Assembly: GCF_009720365.1 (NCBI RefSeq)
Contig: NZ_WBZD01000037.1
Span: forward strand, 62,001-126,000
From: Catellatospora paridis
GTDB taxonomy: Bacteria > Actinomycetota > Actinomycetes > Mycobacteriales > Micromonosporaceae
DNA length: 64,000 nucleotides
Direction: 5' to 3'
The notes under the pieces were generated by a model. That model saw only the letters and a program-made list of their open reading frames with translations. It made no database searches and had not been told where the DNA came from. A program made the translations under genes and the position numbers. Shown piece after piece: positions 27,656 to 36,714 of the stretch; the first letter of the stretch is position 1, and each line of letters begins with the position of its first letter.

Positions 27656-28357
27656 ATGACGGCGCGGCTGACCTCGGAGCTCCTCCCGGCGTGGGTGACC
27701 TGGCTACGGGCACCCAACCCCGGCCCGATGACCCTCGACGGCACGAACACCTGGCTGCTCGACGACGGCACCGTCATCGACCCGGGCCCCGACGACCCCG
27801 CCCACCTCGACGCGATCGTCGCGGCCGGGCCGGTGCGCCGCATCCTGGTCACCCACGGCCACCACGACCACGTCGAGGGCGTGGCCAGCCTGGCCGCGAT
27901 GACCGGCGCGAGCGTCGGCGAAGCGCCGGACTGGCTGACCGTCCTGGACAGTCCGGGACATACCGCCGATTCGGTATGTTTCCTCGCGGAGCGCGACGGA
28001 ACACGCGTCGTGTTCACCGGCGACACCGTCCTCGGCCGCGGCAGCAGTGTGGTCGCCTGGCCCGACGGCGACGTCGGGGCATACCTGGCCAGCCTGGACA
28101 CGTTGACCGGCTACCCCGTGCCGGGTCTGCCCGGACACGGGCCGGTGCTGCCGAACTGTGCGGTGGCCGCGGCCTGGCTGCGCGCCCACCGGCTGGAACG
28201 CCTCGACCAGGTGCGCGCGGCGCTGAAGCAGGGCGCCCGCACCCCCGAGGACGTGGTGAACATCGTCTACGCCGACGTCGAGCCGGGGATCCGGTTCGCG
28301 GCCGAGTGGACCGTGCGGGCACAACTGGCGTACCTCGCGACGTTGAGCGAGCTGTGA
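27656..28357 (+). CDS. MBL-fold metallo-hydrolase
   Basis: A 233-residue metallo-beta-lactamase-fold hydrolase with the dinuclear zinc motif THGHHDH (H67, H69, D71, H72), the DSPGHTADS metal histidine loop, FTGDTVLGRG, and LPGHGP. The LACTB2-like layout, with a C-terminal winged-helix-like region, suggests a thioester or nucleic-acid substrate; M. tuberculosis Rv3677c holds the same place. The ATG at 27656 gives the full fold. The cyclase gene follows after 7 bases, so they may be co-transcribed. Confidence 0.9.
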   Translation: MTARLTSELLPAWVTWLRAPNPGPMTLDGTNTWLLDDGTVIDPGPDDPAHLDAIVAAGPVRRILVTHGHHDHVEGVASLAAMTGASVGEAPDWLTVLDSPGHTADSVCFLAERDGTRVVFTGDTVLGRGSSVVAWPDGDVGAYLASLDTLTGYPVPGLPGHGPVLPNCAVAAAWLRAHRLERLDQVRAALKQGARTPEDVVNIVYADVEPGIRFAAEWTVRAQLAYLATLSEL

Positions 28358-28364
28358 AGCCGTC

Positions 28365-31300
28365 ATGACGTGTCCTGTCTGCGGCACCGTGCCGGTGCCC
28401 GCCGCCCGCTTCTGCCACCACTGCGGCGCGGCCCTGCCCGCGGCGGCGACGCTGCCCGCCACCGAGCGGCGCGTCGTCACCGTGCTCTTTGGCGACCTCT
28501 CCGACTTCACCTCGTGGTCGGAGGAGCTGGACCCGGAGCGGGTCGGCGCGGTCACCGACCGGGTGCTGTCCGCGCTGGCCGGCGCGGTGAAGACGTTCGG
28601 CGGGCACGTGGACAAGCTGACCGGCGACGGCATCATGGCCGTGTTCGGGGCCCCGGTGGCGCACGAGGACGACGCCGAGCGGGCGGTGCGGGCCGCGCTG
28701 TCGATGCAGCGCGCGGTGCGCCGGGTGCTCGACGACGAGCGCGGCGGCGGCGCGCCGACCGGCCTGCGGCTGGGGCTGAACACCGGGCCGGTGGTCGCGG
28801 GCGTGCAGGCCGGGCTGGAGTACACGGTCATCGGCGACACCGTGAACACCGCCGCCCGGTTGGCCGACGCGGCTGCCGTGGGCGCGGTCTACGCGGGGGC
28901 GCGCACGGTCGCGGCGACCGGTTCCGTGGCCGGCTGGCGCAACCTGCGGCCGCTGCGGCTGAAGGGCAAGCGCGAGCCGGTCGAGACGTACGAGCTGCTG
29001 GGCCTGCACGATGCCCGGGGCAGCCGGGCCGGGCTGGGCGAGGAGGGCCCGTTCGTTGGCCGCGAGCCCGAACTCGGTCGGGTCGCCGGCCGGCTGGCCG
29101 AGGTCGTGGACCGCGACGAGCCGCGGGTGCTGGTGTTCACCGCCGAGGCGGGCATCGGCAAGACCCGGTTCGCCACCGAGGTGGAGCGCTTCGCCAACGG
29201 GTATGAGGTCAGCGCGGGCCGCTTCGCGGCGCGTACCCAGGCGCGGGTGCTGCCGGTGCGGTGCGCCGCGTACGGCGAGCGCCGCCGCCTCGCGCCGCTG
29301 TCCGACCTGGTCAAACTTGCCATCGGCCTGCCCGCCGACTCCGCCACGGCGGTCACCCGGCAGGTCGCCGAGGAGCGGCTGCGGCGGTTGACCACCCGGC
29401 TGACCCAGCGCAGCGAGCCAGGCAAGCCGGTCAGCGTGGACGTCGACGCGCTGCTGTCGCTGCTCGGCTACGCCGACCCGAACGAGCTGGCGCAGTGGCA
29501 CGGACTGTCCGGGGACGACCCCGAGCAGCCCGGCCGGGAGACCGCCACGCTCGCGGTCGCCGTGGCGCGGCTGCTGGACGCGCTGGCCACCGAGTCGCCG
29601 CTGGTCGTGATCGTGGACGACCTGCACGACGGCACCCCGGAGACCCTCGACGCGCTCGGCTTCGCGCTGGAGGAACTGACCGGGCCGGTGCTGGTGATCC
29701 TGCTGGGCCGCCCCGAACTGGTGCGCCGGGCCGGGCAGCTGACCCGGGTCGCCGACGCCGAGGCCAACACGCTGCCGCCGCTCCGCGGTGCGGACGCCGC
29801 ACGGCTGCTCACCGCATACCTCAAGGGCGGACGGCTGCCGCAGGCCGACGAGGACCGGCTGCTGACCACCGCCCAGGGCAACCCGTTCTACCTGGCGGAG
29901 CTGACCACGCTGCTGATGGAGCGCGGCGCCCTGACCAAGGCCGGCGCGCAGTGGCGGCTCACCCCCGGCTCGCTGGGCAACCAGCTGCTCTCCCGGGACC
30001 TGGCCGCGGTGCTCGCGGCCCGCATCGACGCGCTGCCCACCGAGGCGCGGGCGGTGCTGCGCGACGCGGCCGTGGTCGGCGACACCGTGCCGACCGGCGC
30101 GCTGGAGGCGCTGCGCGAACGCCGTTCCGGCCGGGACGGGCGGCCCGCCGCCGTGGTCGCCGTCGAGCTGGAACGGGCCGTCGACGAGCTGCTGCAGCGC
30201 CGCATGCTGCGCCGGGTGCGGGGCGGGTTCGCCTTCGCCACCCCGCTGCTGCGCGAGGCCGCGTACGGCGGCGTCGGCAAGGCCGACCTCGCCGACCGGC
30301 ACGCCTTCCTGGCCCGCTGGGCGGCGCCCGGCGAGCCGCCGGTGCAGGTCTCCTCGGGCCGCACCGTGCCGGGCCTCACCGGGGTGGACGAGGCGATGCG
30401 CGACGCCTTCGTGGCCGAGCACGCCGAACGCGCCACCCGCCTGGCCGACGCCGTACGGCTGCGCCCGGACGTGCCCGCCCGCCAGGTCGCGCCGCTCGGC
30501 GTGGCCGCGCTGGGCCGGGCCGCGCGCCGCGCGGGACAGTCCGGCGAACCCGCCGAGGCCGTCGGCTACGGCGAGCGCGCCGCGCGGCTGGCCCCCGGCG
30601 CGCTGCCGCTGCCCGACCGGCTCGTGCACGCCCGCTCGCTGCTGCAGTACGGCCGGATCGCCGAGGCGCTGCACGACGCCGAGAAGCTGGTCGCCGACGC
30701 CACCGAGGAGCCGCGCACCCGCGCCGGGGCGCTACTGCTGGCGGGCCGGGCACAGGTGGCGCAGGGTGACCCGCACCACGCCTACCGGCTCTGGTCGGAG
30801 GCGCTGACCACGGCCACCGACGCCGAGCTGCCCGGCGAGCGCGCCGAGGCGATGCGCCGGCTGGGCATGGCCGACTTCCTCGGCGGGCGGCTGGGCGACG
30901 CGTCCAGCCGGTTCGCCGGGGCGTACCAGATCGCGGTCACCGCGGGCGACCGCAAGTCGCAGGCCTGGTCGCTGCAGAATCTGGCCTGGGTGACCACCAC
31001 CCGCGGCGACTTCGCCGGCGCGGACGCGGCGCTGGCCCGCGCGGCCAGGCTGTTCGCCGAGGCCAAGGACCCGGTGGGCCGGGCCTGGCTGCGCGGCACC
31101 ACCGCGTTCGCCCGGCTGCTGTCGGGCCGGCTCAACGAGGCGCTGCGCCTGGCGCACGTGTTCCTGCCGTTCGGGGAGCGGGTCGGCGAGGCCTGGGCGG
31201 TCGGCACTCTGCGCGCGGTCGCCGCGTTCGCCGCCGCCGAGCTGGGCGAGCTGGGCGAGGCCGACCGGGAGGCACGCCGCGCCTACCGCGACTTCGCCGC

Positions 31301-31976
31301 CGCCAAGGACGTCTGGGGGCGCGGCTTCGCGCTGGTCGCCCGGGGCGTCGTGGCGCGCGGGCTGGGCGAGTACGGCCACGCCGAGGACCTGCTCGGCGAG
31401 GCGCTGGAGGAGGGCGAGAAGGTCGGCCACCCGCTGCTGGTGGGCATGGCCGGCACGGTCCGCGGCTTCGTGGCGCTGGACCGCGGCGATTTCGAGGCCG
31501 CCGAACTCGACGCCCGGTCCGTGCTGACCATGGTGTCGCCGTACGGCGTGCTCGACCCGGCGCGGGTCGGCCCGCGGGCGCTGCTGGGCGCGGCCCGGCT
31601 GGCCGCGGGCGACACCGCGATGGCGATCCGCCTGCTGACGCCGGTGGCGGCCGCGCCGCACGCGCCGTCCATGCTCTACTCCCGCCGCCAGGGCGTCGCC
31701 CTGTACGCCGAAGCACTGCTCGCCGCAGGGCAGATCGAGGAGGCGCTGGCCGCCGCCGAGCTGGCCGAGTTGCTGCCCGCGGTGGACGTGCGCAGCCTGG
31801 TGCGCTCCGCCGCGGTGTACGCCCGGGTGCTCGCCGCGGCCGGGCGGGACGAGCAGGCGCTGGTCGCAGCCGAGCGGGCCCGGGCGCTGGCGGACGGGAC
31901 CCAGCAGACGAGTGAGCGCGCCGTTGCATTGGCGACATGGGGTGCCGTCACGTCGGGGCGAGGCGCTACCGTCTAG
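28365..31976 (+). CDS. Adenylate cyclase-AAA ATPase-TPR signalling protein
   Basis: A 1203-residue multidomain protein. A zinc ribbon (CPVCG and CHHCG, residues 3-21) comes first, then a class III cyclase domain (about 34-200). It has metal aspartates D44 and D88, substrate-specificity residues K84 and D158, and transition-state N161 and R165, all intact and of the ATP type, so it should make cAMP. An AAA_16/STAND-like ATPase follows, with EAGIGKTRF (261-269) and VVIVDDLHDG. The C-terminal 500 residues are Ala-rich TPR-like helical repeats. The architecture resembles mycobacterial cyclase-ATPase fusions. The Crp gene lies 6.5 kb downstream. Confidence 0.93.
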   Translation: MTCPVCGTVPVPAARFCHHCGAALPAAATLPATERRVVTVLFGDLSDFTSWSEELDPERVGAVTDRVLSALAGAVKTFGGHVDKLTGDGIMAVFGAPVAHEDDAERAVRAALSMQRAVRRVLDDERGGGAPTGLRLGLNTGPVVAGVQAGLEYTVIGDTVNTAARLADAAAVGAVYAGARTVAATGSVAGWRNLRPLRLKGKREPVETYELLGLHDARGSRAGLGEEGPFVGREPELGRVAGRLAEVVDRDEPRVLVFTAEAGIGKTRFATEVERFANGYEVSAGRFAARTQARVLPVRCAAYGERRRLAPLSDLVKLAIGLPADSATAVTRQVAEERLRRLTTRLTQRSEPGKPVSVDVDALLSLLGYADPNELAQWHGLSGDDPEQPGRETATLAVAVARLLDALATESPLVVIVDDLHDGTPETLDALGFALEELTGPVLVILLGRPELVRRAGQLTRVADAEANTLPPLRGADAARLLTAYLKGGRLPQADEDRLLTTAQGNPFYLAELTTLLMERGALTKAGAQWRLTPGSLGNQLLSRDLAAVLAARIDALPTEARAVLRDAAVVGDTVPTGALEALRERRSGRDGRPAAVVAVELERAVDELLQRRMLRRVRGGFAFATPLLREAAYGGVGKADLADRHAFLARWAAPGEPPVQVSSGRTVPGLTGVDEAMRDAFVAEHAERATRLADAVRLRPDVPARQVAPLGVAALGRAARRAGQSGEPAEAVGYGERAARLAPGALPLPDRLVHARSLLQYGRIAEALHDAEKLVADATEEPRTRAGALLLAGRAQVAQGDPHHAYRLWSEALTTATDAELPGERAEAMRRLGMADFLGGRLGDASSRFAGAYQIAVTAGDRKSQAWSLQNLAWVTTTRGDFAGADAALARAARLFAEAKDPVGRAWLRGTTAFARLLSGRLNEALRLAHVFLPFGERVGEAWAVGTLRAVAAFAAAELGELGEADREARRAYRDFAAAKDVWGRGFALVARGVVARGLGEYGHAEDLLGEALEEGEKVGHPLLVGMAGTVRGFVALDRGDFEAAELDARSVLTMVSPYGVLDPARVGPRALLGAARLAAGDTAMAIRLLTPVAAAPHAPSMLYSRRQGVALYAEALLAAGQIEEALAAAELAELLPAVDVRSLVRSAAVYARVLAAAGRDEQALVAAERARALADGTQQTSERAVALATWGAVTSGRGATV

Positions 31977-31979
31977 CCC

Positions 31980-32897
31980 GTGAAGCACACGCCCGCCTTC
32001 CCGGAGATCCCCGGACTCACGGATCTGTCGCTGCTCGCCATCGGCGGCTACGCGACGATCTTCCGTGCCGTGCAGGGGTCGGTCGGGCGTGAGGTCGCGG
32101 TCAAGGTGGAGAACCGCACCATCGACAGCGACCGGGACCGGTCGCGTTTTCTGCGCGAGGCGCGGGCCGCGGGCAAGATGTCCGGCCACCCGCACGTGGC
32201 CGACCTGTTCGACGCGGGGGTGACCGCGGACAACCACCCCTACCTGATCATGGAGTTGTACGCGGGCTCGTACCAGGACCGCATGCCGCTGCGCCCGCAC
32301 GAGGTGCGCGACCTCGGCGTGAAGATCGCCGACGCGCTCGCCGACGCGCACGAGCGGGGCGTGGTGCACCGCGACGTGAAGCCGGCGAACATCCTGATCA
32401 GCCACTTCGGCGAGCCGGCGCTGGCCGACTTCGGGCTGGCCATCCTCGCCGAGATCCGCGACCCCGACATCACCCTCGACGTGATGACCCCGGCGTACGC
32501 GCCGCCCGAGGCGTTCCGCCGCGCCGAGCCCGCGCCGCCCGGCGACGTGTACGCGCTCTGCGCCACCCTGTACGCCCTGCTGCGCGGCGCCCCGCCGCGC
32601 TGGGAACGCGACCACCCGCCCGGCCTGCTCACGCTGATCGAGATGTTCGCCCAACCGGTGCCGGACCTGCCCGAGGTGCCCGCCGCGCTGTGCGCGATCC
32701 TGCGCCAGGGCATGGACAACGATCCCGCCGCCCGGCCCACCGCGCGGGCGCTGGAGGAACTGCTGGCCGACGTCGACCTGGACGGCCCGGCGCAGGAGAA
32801 CCAGTCGACGGTGGACGTGTCGAACGTCGCCGGGCCCGAGATCCCGGCCCAGCGCCAGGGCTTCTTCGGCAACCTCATCGACAAACTGTTCCAGTGA
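31980..32897 (+). CDS. Soluble serine/threonine protein kinase
   Basis: A 305-residue Hanks-type kinase. Gly-rich loop IGGYATIFRAV (21-31), K42 in VAVKVE, HRDVKPANIL (catalytic D132) and DFGLA (metal D150) are all present, so it should be active. It ends 50 residues after the kinase domain with no membrane segment or external sensor, unlike most actinobacterial PknB-type kinases. The GTG start lies 3 bases after the cyclase stop, so the two are co-translated; the kinase and cyclase probably act in one signalling module. Confidence 0.93.
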   Translation: MKHTPAFPEIPGLTDLSLLAIGGYATIFRAVQGSVGREVAVKVENRTIDSDRDRSRFLREARAAGKMSGHPHVADLFDAGVTADNHPYLIMELYAGSYQDRMPLRPHEVRDLGVKIADALADAHERGVVHRDVKPANILISHFGEPALADFGLAILAEIRDPDITLDVMTPAYAPPEAFRRAEPAPPGDVYALCATLYALLRGAPPRWERDHPPGLLTLIEMFAQPVPDLPEVPAALCAILRQGMDNDPAARPTARALEELLADVDLDGPAQENQSTVDVSNVAGPEIPAQRQGFFGNLIDKLFQ

Positions 32898-32947
32898 TCG
32901 AACCGGGTTCCGGGCCGTCCCGGCGGCCCGTCCGGGGCCTCGATCAC
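32894..32947 (+). terminator. Hairpin after the kinase gene
   Basis: GTGATCGA (32894-32901, including the kinase stop) pairs with TCGATCAC (32940-32947), with further GC pairing inside. It probably ends the cyclase-kinase transcript before the carboxylase genes. Confidence 0.5.
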
Positions 32948-33052
32948 CCCCGGGTGTAAGTCACGACGCGCCGTCGGGCGCGTGTCGCCCTCCTTGAACC
33001 ACTCGTTGCTCTGGTGTCAACAAGCGGTGGAGCACCGAGGAGCAGGTTCACC

Positions 33053-34330
33053 ATGGCGACTCTCGACACCGCGCTGGACCCCCGCGCGCCCTCGTTCCTG
33101 GACAACCGAAGCACCGCCCAGGCGGCCCTGCGTGCGCTGGAACAGGCGCACGGGCAGGCCCGTGACGGCGGCGGCGAGAAAGAGGTCACCCGGCACCACG
33201 CCCGTGGCAAACTGCTGCCCCGCGAGCGCATCGAGCTGCTCGTGGACTCCGACACGGCGCTGCTGGAACTCGCCGCGACGGCGGGCCGCGAGGCCGGCGA
33301 GCCGGTCGGCGCCGGGCTGGTGACCGCGCTGGGCGTGGTCGACGGCATCGAATGCATGCTCATCGCCAACGACCCGACCGTGTACGTCGGCGGACCGGCC
33401 CAGGCGGGACGGGCGAAGTTCGCCCGCGCCGTCGAGCTGGCCGACCGGCACCTGCTGCCGCTGGTGCTGCTGCTGGAGTCGACGCCGGAGGAGCCGGGCC
33501 GCTTCGGCGTGCCCGATCCCTGCTTCGCGCGGCTGGGGCGGATGGCCGCACCGGTGCTCTGTGCCGTGTTCGGCCCGCTGGACGCCTGGCTCGGCCCGCT
33601 GCCCGACCTGGCCGACCACACCATCACGGTGCGCGGGCGCGGGGATGCGGCCCGGATGGACATGGTCGCCGAGGACGAGCGCGACGCGCTGCGCATGGTG
33701 CGTCAGACGGTGCGCCGGCTGGTCACCTACCAGCACGGGGCGCAGCCGAGTGCGGTCGAGCCGCCGCGGTACGAGGTGGAGGAGCTGCTGGCCGTCGCCA
33801 GCGCGGACCCGGCCGCGGTGACCGAGCCGCGCGAGGTGCTGGCCCGGGTGCTCGACGGCTCCGACCTGGACGAGTTCCGTCCGCAGCGGGGCGGTGCGCT
33901 GCTGGCCGGGTTCGGCGCGGTGCACGGCCACCCGGTGGCGGTGCTGGCGGCGACCGGTCCGGCGATCGACCCCGACAGCGCCGACAAGGGCGTGGAGCTG
34001 GTCCGGCTGGCCGGCAAGGCGGGCGTGCCGGTGCTGGTGCTGGCCAACCCGGCCGGGCACACCCTGCCGGACAGCTCCGCGCTGCTGCTGCGGGCGCTGG
34101 CGCAGGCCGACCGGATCACCCTGGTGCTGGGCACCTCGCCCGGCTCCTGGGCACTGGCCGGGCCGGGCTTCCGGTTCAGCTGGCCGGTGGGCGAGGGGTC
34201 CACTGAGCCGTACGACGGCGTGATCGACCCGCGCGACACCAGGACCGTGCTGGGCATCTGCCTATCGGTGAGCGCGTCGCCGGCCCGCAAGGCACCGGGC
34301 AACGCGCCAGAGCGTGAGGTGGCGTCATGA
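33053..34330 (+). CDS. Acyl-CoA carboxylase beta (carboxyltransferase) subunit, short form
   Basis: A 425-residue carboxyltransferase that would move carboxyl from biotin to an acyl-CoA. It begins with the usual lead (ARGKLLPRERIELLVD), but is about 100 residues shorter than typical AccD/PccB proteins (about 520). The usual GGAR-type glycine loops that bind the CoA and carboxyl groups are not obvious (AGFGAVHGHPVAVLAATGPA is the nearest). The substrate is therefore uncertain. The ATG at 33053 follows GAGGAGCAGG. Its stop overlaps the alpha subunit start as ATGA, showing tight coupling. Confidence 0.82.
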   Translation: MATLDTALDPRAPSFLDNRSTAQAALRALEQAHGQARDGGGEKEVTRHHARGKLLPRERIELLVDSDTALLELAATAGREAGEPVGAGLVTALGVVDGIECMLIANDPTVYVGGPAQAGRAKFARAVELADRHLLPLVLLLESTPEEPGRFGVPDPCFARLGRMAAPVLCAVFGPLDAWLGPLPDLADHTITVRGRGDAARMDMVAEDERDALRMVRQTVRRLVTYQHGAQPSAVEPPRYEVEELLAVASADPAAVTEPREVLARVLDGSDLDEFRPQRGGALLAGFGAVHGHPVAVLAATGPAIDPDSADKGVELVRLAGKAGVPVLVLANPAGHTLPDSSALLLRALAQADRITLVLGTSPGSWALAGPGFRFSWPVGEGSTEPYDGVIDPRDTRTVLGICLSVSASPARKAPGNAPEREVAS

Positions 34331-36348
34331 TCCGCAGACTGCTGGTGGCCAACCGGGGCGAGATCGCCCGTCGCATCTTCGCGACCTGCCGCGCGGTCGG
34401 GGTGGAGACCGTCGCGGTCTACTCGATCGCCGACACCGACTCCCCGTACGTCGCCGAGGCCGACTACGCCGTACAGCTGCCGGGTTCCGCCCCGAGCGCG
34501 ACCTACCTGCGCGGGGACCTGATCCTCGCGGCCGCCCGCAAGACCGGTGCGGACGCGATCCACCCCGGCTACGGCTTCCTCGCCGAGAACGCCGACTTCG
34601 CCGCGATGGTGGCCGACGCCGGGCTGACCTGGGTCGGCCCGCCCGCCAAAATCATCTCGGTGATGGCCTCGAAGATCGACGCGAAGGCGCTGCTGGCCGA
34701 GGCCGAGGTGCCGGTCCTGCCCAGCTGGACCGATCCGTCCGCGGTGGACGAGTATCCGGTGCTGGTCAAGGCGGCCATCGGCGGCGGCGGCCGCGGCATG
34801 CGCATCGTGCGTGACGCCGAATCACTGGGCGAGGCGGTCTCCTCGGCCCGGCGGGAGGCGTTCGGCGCCTTCGGCGACTCCACGGTGTTCTGCGAGCGCT
34901 ACGTCGAGCAGGCCCGCCACATCGAGGTGCAGATCGTCGCCGACCAGCACGGCAACATCGTGACGCTGGGCGAGCGCGAGTGCTCCATCCAGCGCCGGCA
35001 CCAGAAGATCATCGAGGAGGCGCCGTCGCCGGCCGTCTCCCCGGAACTGCGCGAGAACCTGTGCGCCGCGGCCGTGCTGGTCGCCGAGGCCATCGGCTAC
35101 GTCGGCATCGGCACGGTGGAGTTCCTGCTCAGCCCGGACGGGGAGTTCTACTTCCTGGAGATGAACACCCGGCTGCAGGTCGAGCACCCGGTCACCGAGT
35201 GCGTCACCGGATTCGACCTGGTCCGGCTGCAGATGTACCTGGCCGAGGGCGGGCAGCTGCCGTTCGCGTCCGCGCCGCCCATGCGCGGGCACTCGATCGA
35301 GGTGCGGCTGTGCGCCGAGGACCCGGCCAGCAACTGGCTGCCCGCCACCGGGCAAGTGCACCGGTTCGAGGTGCCCGAGGTCTCGGCCCAGTTCCGGCCC
35401 ATGCTCCAGCCCGGCATCCGGGTCGACTCCGGCGTCGAGCCCGGCACCGTCGTCGGCGTGCACTACGACTCGCTGCTGGCCAAGCTCGTGGCCTGGGCGC
35501 CCACCCGCTACGAGGCCGCCCGCATGCTGGCCGGCACGCTGGCGCGGACCCGCATCCACGGCCTGGTCACCAACCGCGACCTGCTGGTCCGGGTGCTGCG
35601 GCACCCGGCGTTCCTCACCGGCCAGATCGACACCGGCCTGCTGGACCGGCAGCCCGAGGTGTTCGCGCCGCTGCTGTCCTCGGTGGAGGCGGTCCGGCTC
35701 AGCTGCCTGGCCGCGGCCCTGGCCGCCGCCGCCGGGCGGCGGGCGGCGGCCCCGGTGCAGCGCGGCATCCCGTCCGGCTGGCGCAACGTGCCGACCGGTG
35801 CACAGACCGTGGTGTACGACGGACCCGCCGGCCCGGTCGAGGTCGGCTACCGCCTCGACGGCACCGGCGCGCTCGCGCAGTGGTGGGTCCGCGCGGTCGA
35901 CCCCGAGGAGCTCGACCTCGCCGGGCTGGGCCAGGTCGGCCCGGTCGACGACCACCCGCCCGTCGCAGTCGTCTCGGCCGCCCCGGACGAGGTCGTGCTC
36001 GACGTGGCCGGCATCCGGCTCGCCCTGCACGTGCACGAGGTCGGCGAGACCGCGTACGTCGACAGCGCCGAGGGCTCGCTCGCCCTGCGCCGGCTGCCCC
36101 GCTTCCCGGAGCCGGTGCAGGAGCTGGAGGAGGGCTCGCTGACCGCGCCGCTGCCCGGTGCGGTGGGCCGGGTGCTGGTCGCGCCCGGCCAGCGCGTCGG
36201 TGCCGGCGACCTGCTGCTGACCCTCGAGGCGATGAAACTGGAGCACCCGGTGCACGCCCCCGCGGACGGCGTGGTCGCCGTGGTCACGGTCCGCCCCGGC
36301 GTACTCGTCGACACCGGCGCCCTCCTCGCCGTCCTCACCCCGGCCTGA
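34327..36348 (+). CDS. Acyl-CoA carboxylase alpha subunit (biotin carboxylase-BCCP)
   Basis: A 673-residue biotin carboxylase fused to a biotin carrier. The carboxylase domain has the ATP-grasp glycine loop KAAIGGGGRGMRIV, ERECSIQRRHQKIIEEAP and EMNTRLQVEHPVTE. The C-terminal 70 residues are a biotinyl domain with EAMKLEHPV, where the lysine carries biotin. It carboxylates biotin for the beta subunit encoded by the overlapping upstream gene. Together they should make malonyl- or methylmalonyl-type CoA, or act in amino-acid breakdown; the acyl substrate cannot be told. Confidence 0.95.
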   Translation: MIRRLLVANRGEIARRIFATCRAVGVETVAVYSIADTDSPYVAEADYAVQLPGSAPSATYLRGDLILAAARKTGADAIHPGYGFLAENADFAAMVADAGLTWVGPPAKIISVMASKIDAKALLAEAEVPVLPSWTDPSAVDEYPVLVKAAIGGGGRGMRIVRDAESLGEAVSSARREAFGAFGDSTVFCERYVEQARHIEVQIVADQHGNIVTLGERECSIQRRHQKIIEEAPSPAVSPELRENLCAAAVLVAEAIGYVGIGTVEFLLSPDGEFYFLEMNTRLQVEHPVTECVTGFDLVRLQMYLAEGGQLPFASAPPMRGHSIEVRLCAEDPASNWLPATGQVHRFEVPEVSAQFRPMLQPGIRVDSGVEPGTVVGVHYDSLLAKLVAWAPTRYEAARMLAGTLARTRIHGLVTNRDLLVRVLRHPAFLTGQIDTGLLDRQPEVFAPLLSSVEAVRLSCLAAALAAAAGRRAAAPVQRGIPSGWRNVPTGAQTVVYDGPAGPVEVGYRLDGTGALAQWWVRAVDPEELDLAGLGQVGPVDDHPPVAVVSAAPDEVVLDVAGIRLALHVHEVGETAYVDSAEGSLALRRLPRFPEPVQELEEGSLTAPLPGAVGRVLVAPGQRVGAGDLLLTLEAMKLEHPVHAPADGVVAVVTVRPGVLVDTGALLAVLTPA

Positions 36349-36380
36349 TCCGGTCCTACCTGGCCCCACCTGCCGTAACT

Positions 36381-36429
36381 CTTAAAGACTCGCGCCCACA
36401 GGAGCTTCCTGTGGGCGCGAATCTTTAAG
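36381..36429. terminator. Long palindrome after the carboxylase operon
   Basis: Two 23-base arms, beginning CTTAAAGACTCGCGCCCACA and ending GCGCGAATCTTTAAG, pair with a single mismatch around a 3-base loop. It is 32 bases after the alpha-subunit stop and has AT-rich outer ends, so it can terminate transcription. Its outer motif recurs in tilS (54568-54633). Confidence 0.8.
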
Positions 36430-36503
36430 ACTTGTCGGGTGGCCGGGTGGCCGAGGGATCGGGACTGGGGCGGTTGTTGGGGGAGCGCCTGACGGGGGAC
36501 GAG

Positions 36504-36556
36504 AAAGGACGCCCCCCGGTGGACTGGATGGTGTCCGGTCCGGGGGACGTCCTTCG
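36504..36556. terminator. Hairpin downstream of the chaplin-like gene
   Basis: AAAGGACGCCCCCCGG and CCGGGGGACGTCCTT pair with one mismatch. It lies in the 366-base stretch 36349-36714, which has no credible gene, and probably serves the minus-strand chaplin-like gene. Confidence 0.55.
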
Positions 36557-36611
36557 GTGGTGCGTTGGTCAGCGCGGGTCTTCGGTCAGCGAAAGGGAGT
36601 CGCGCTGGTTG

Positions 36612-36710
36612 CCGGCCTGCCGGCGAGGTGAGGCGGGTGCAGTGTTTCGCCGGTTCCGGTCCGCGGGTGACTTCTCAAGTCATCGTGGGCCGTGCCCGCC
36701 GGCAGGCCGG
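36612..36710. repeat. 14-bp inverted repeat beside the chaplin-like stop
   Basis: CCGGCCTGCCGGCG (36612-36625) and CGCCGGCAGGCCGG (36697-36710) are perfect arms 71 bases apart, the right arm ending 4 bases before the chaplin-like stop codon. Confidence 0.5.
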
Positions 36711-36714
36711 ACGG

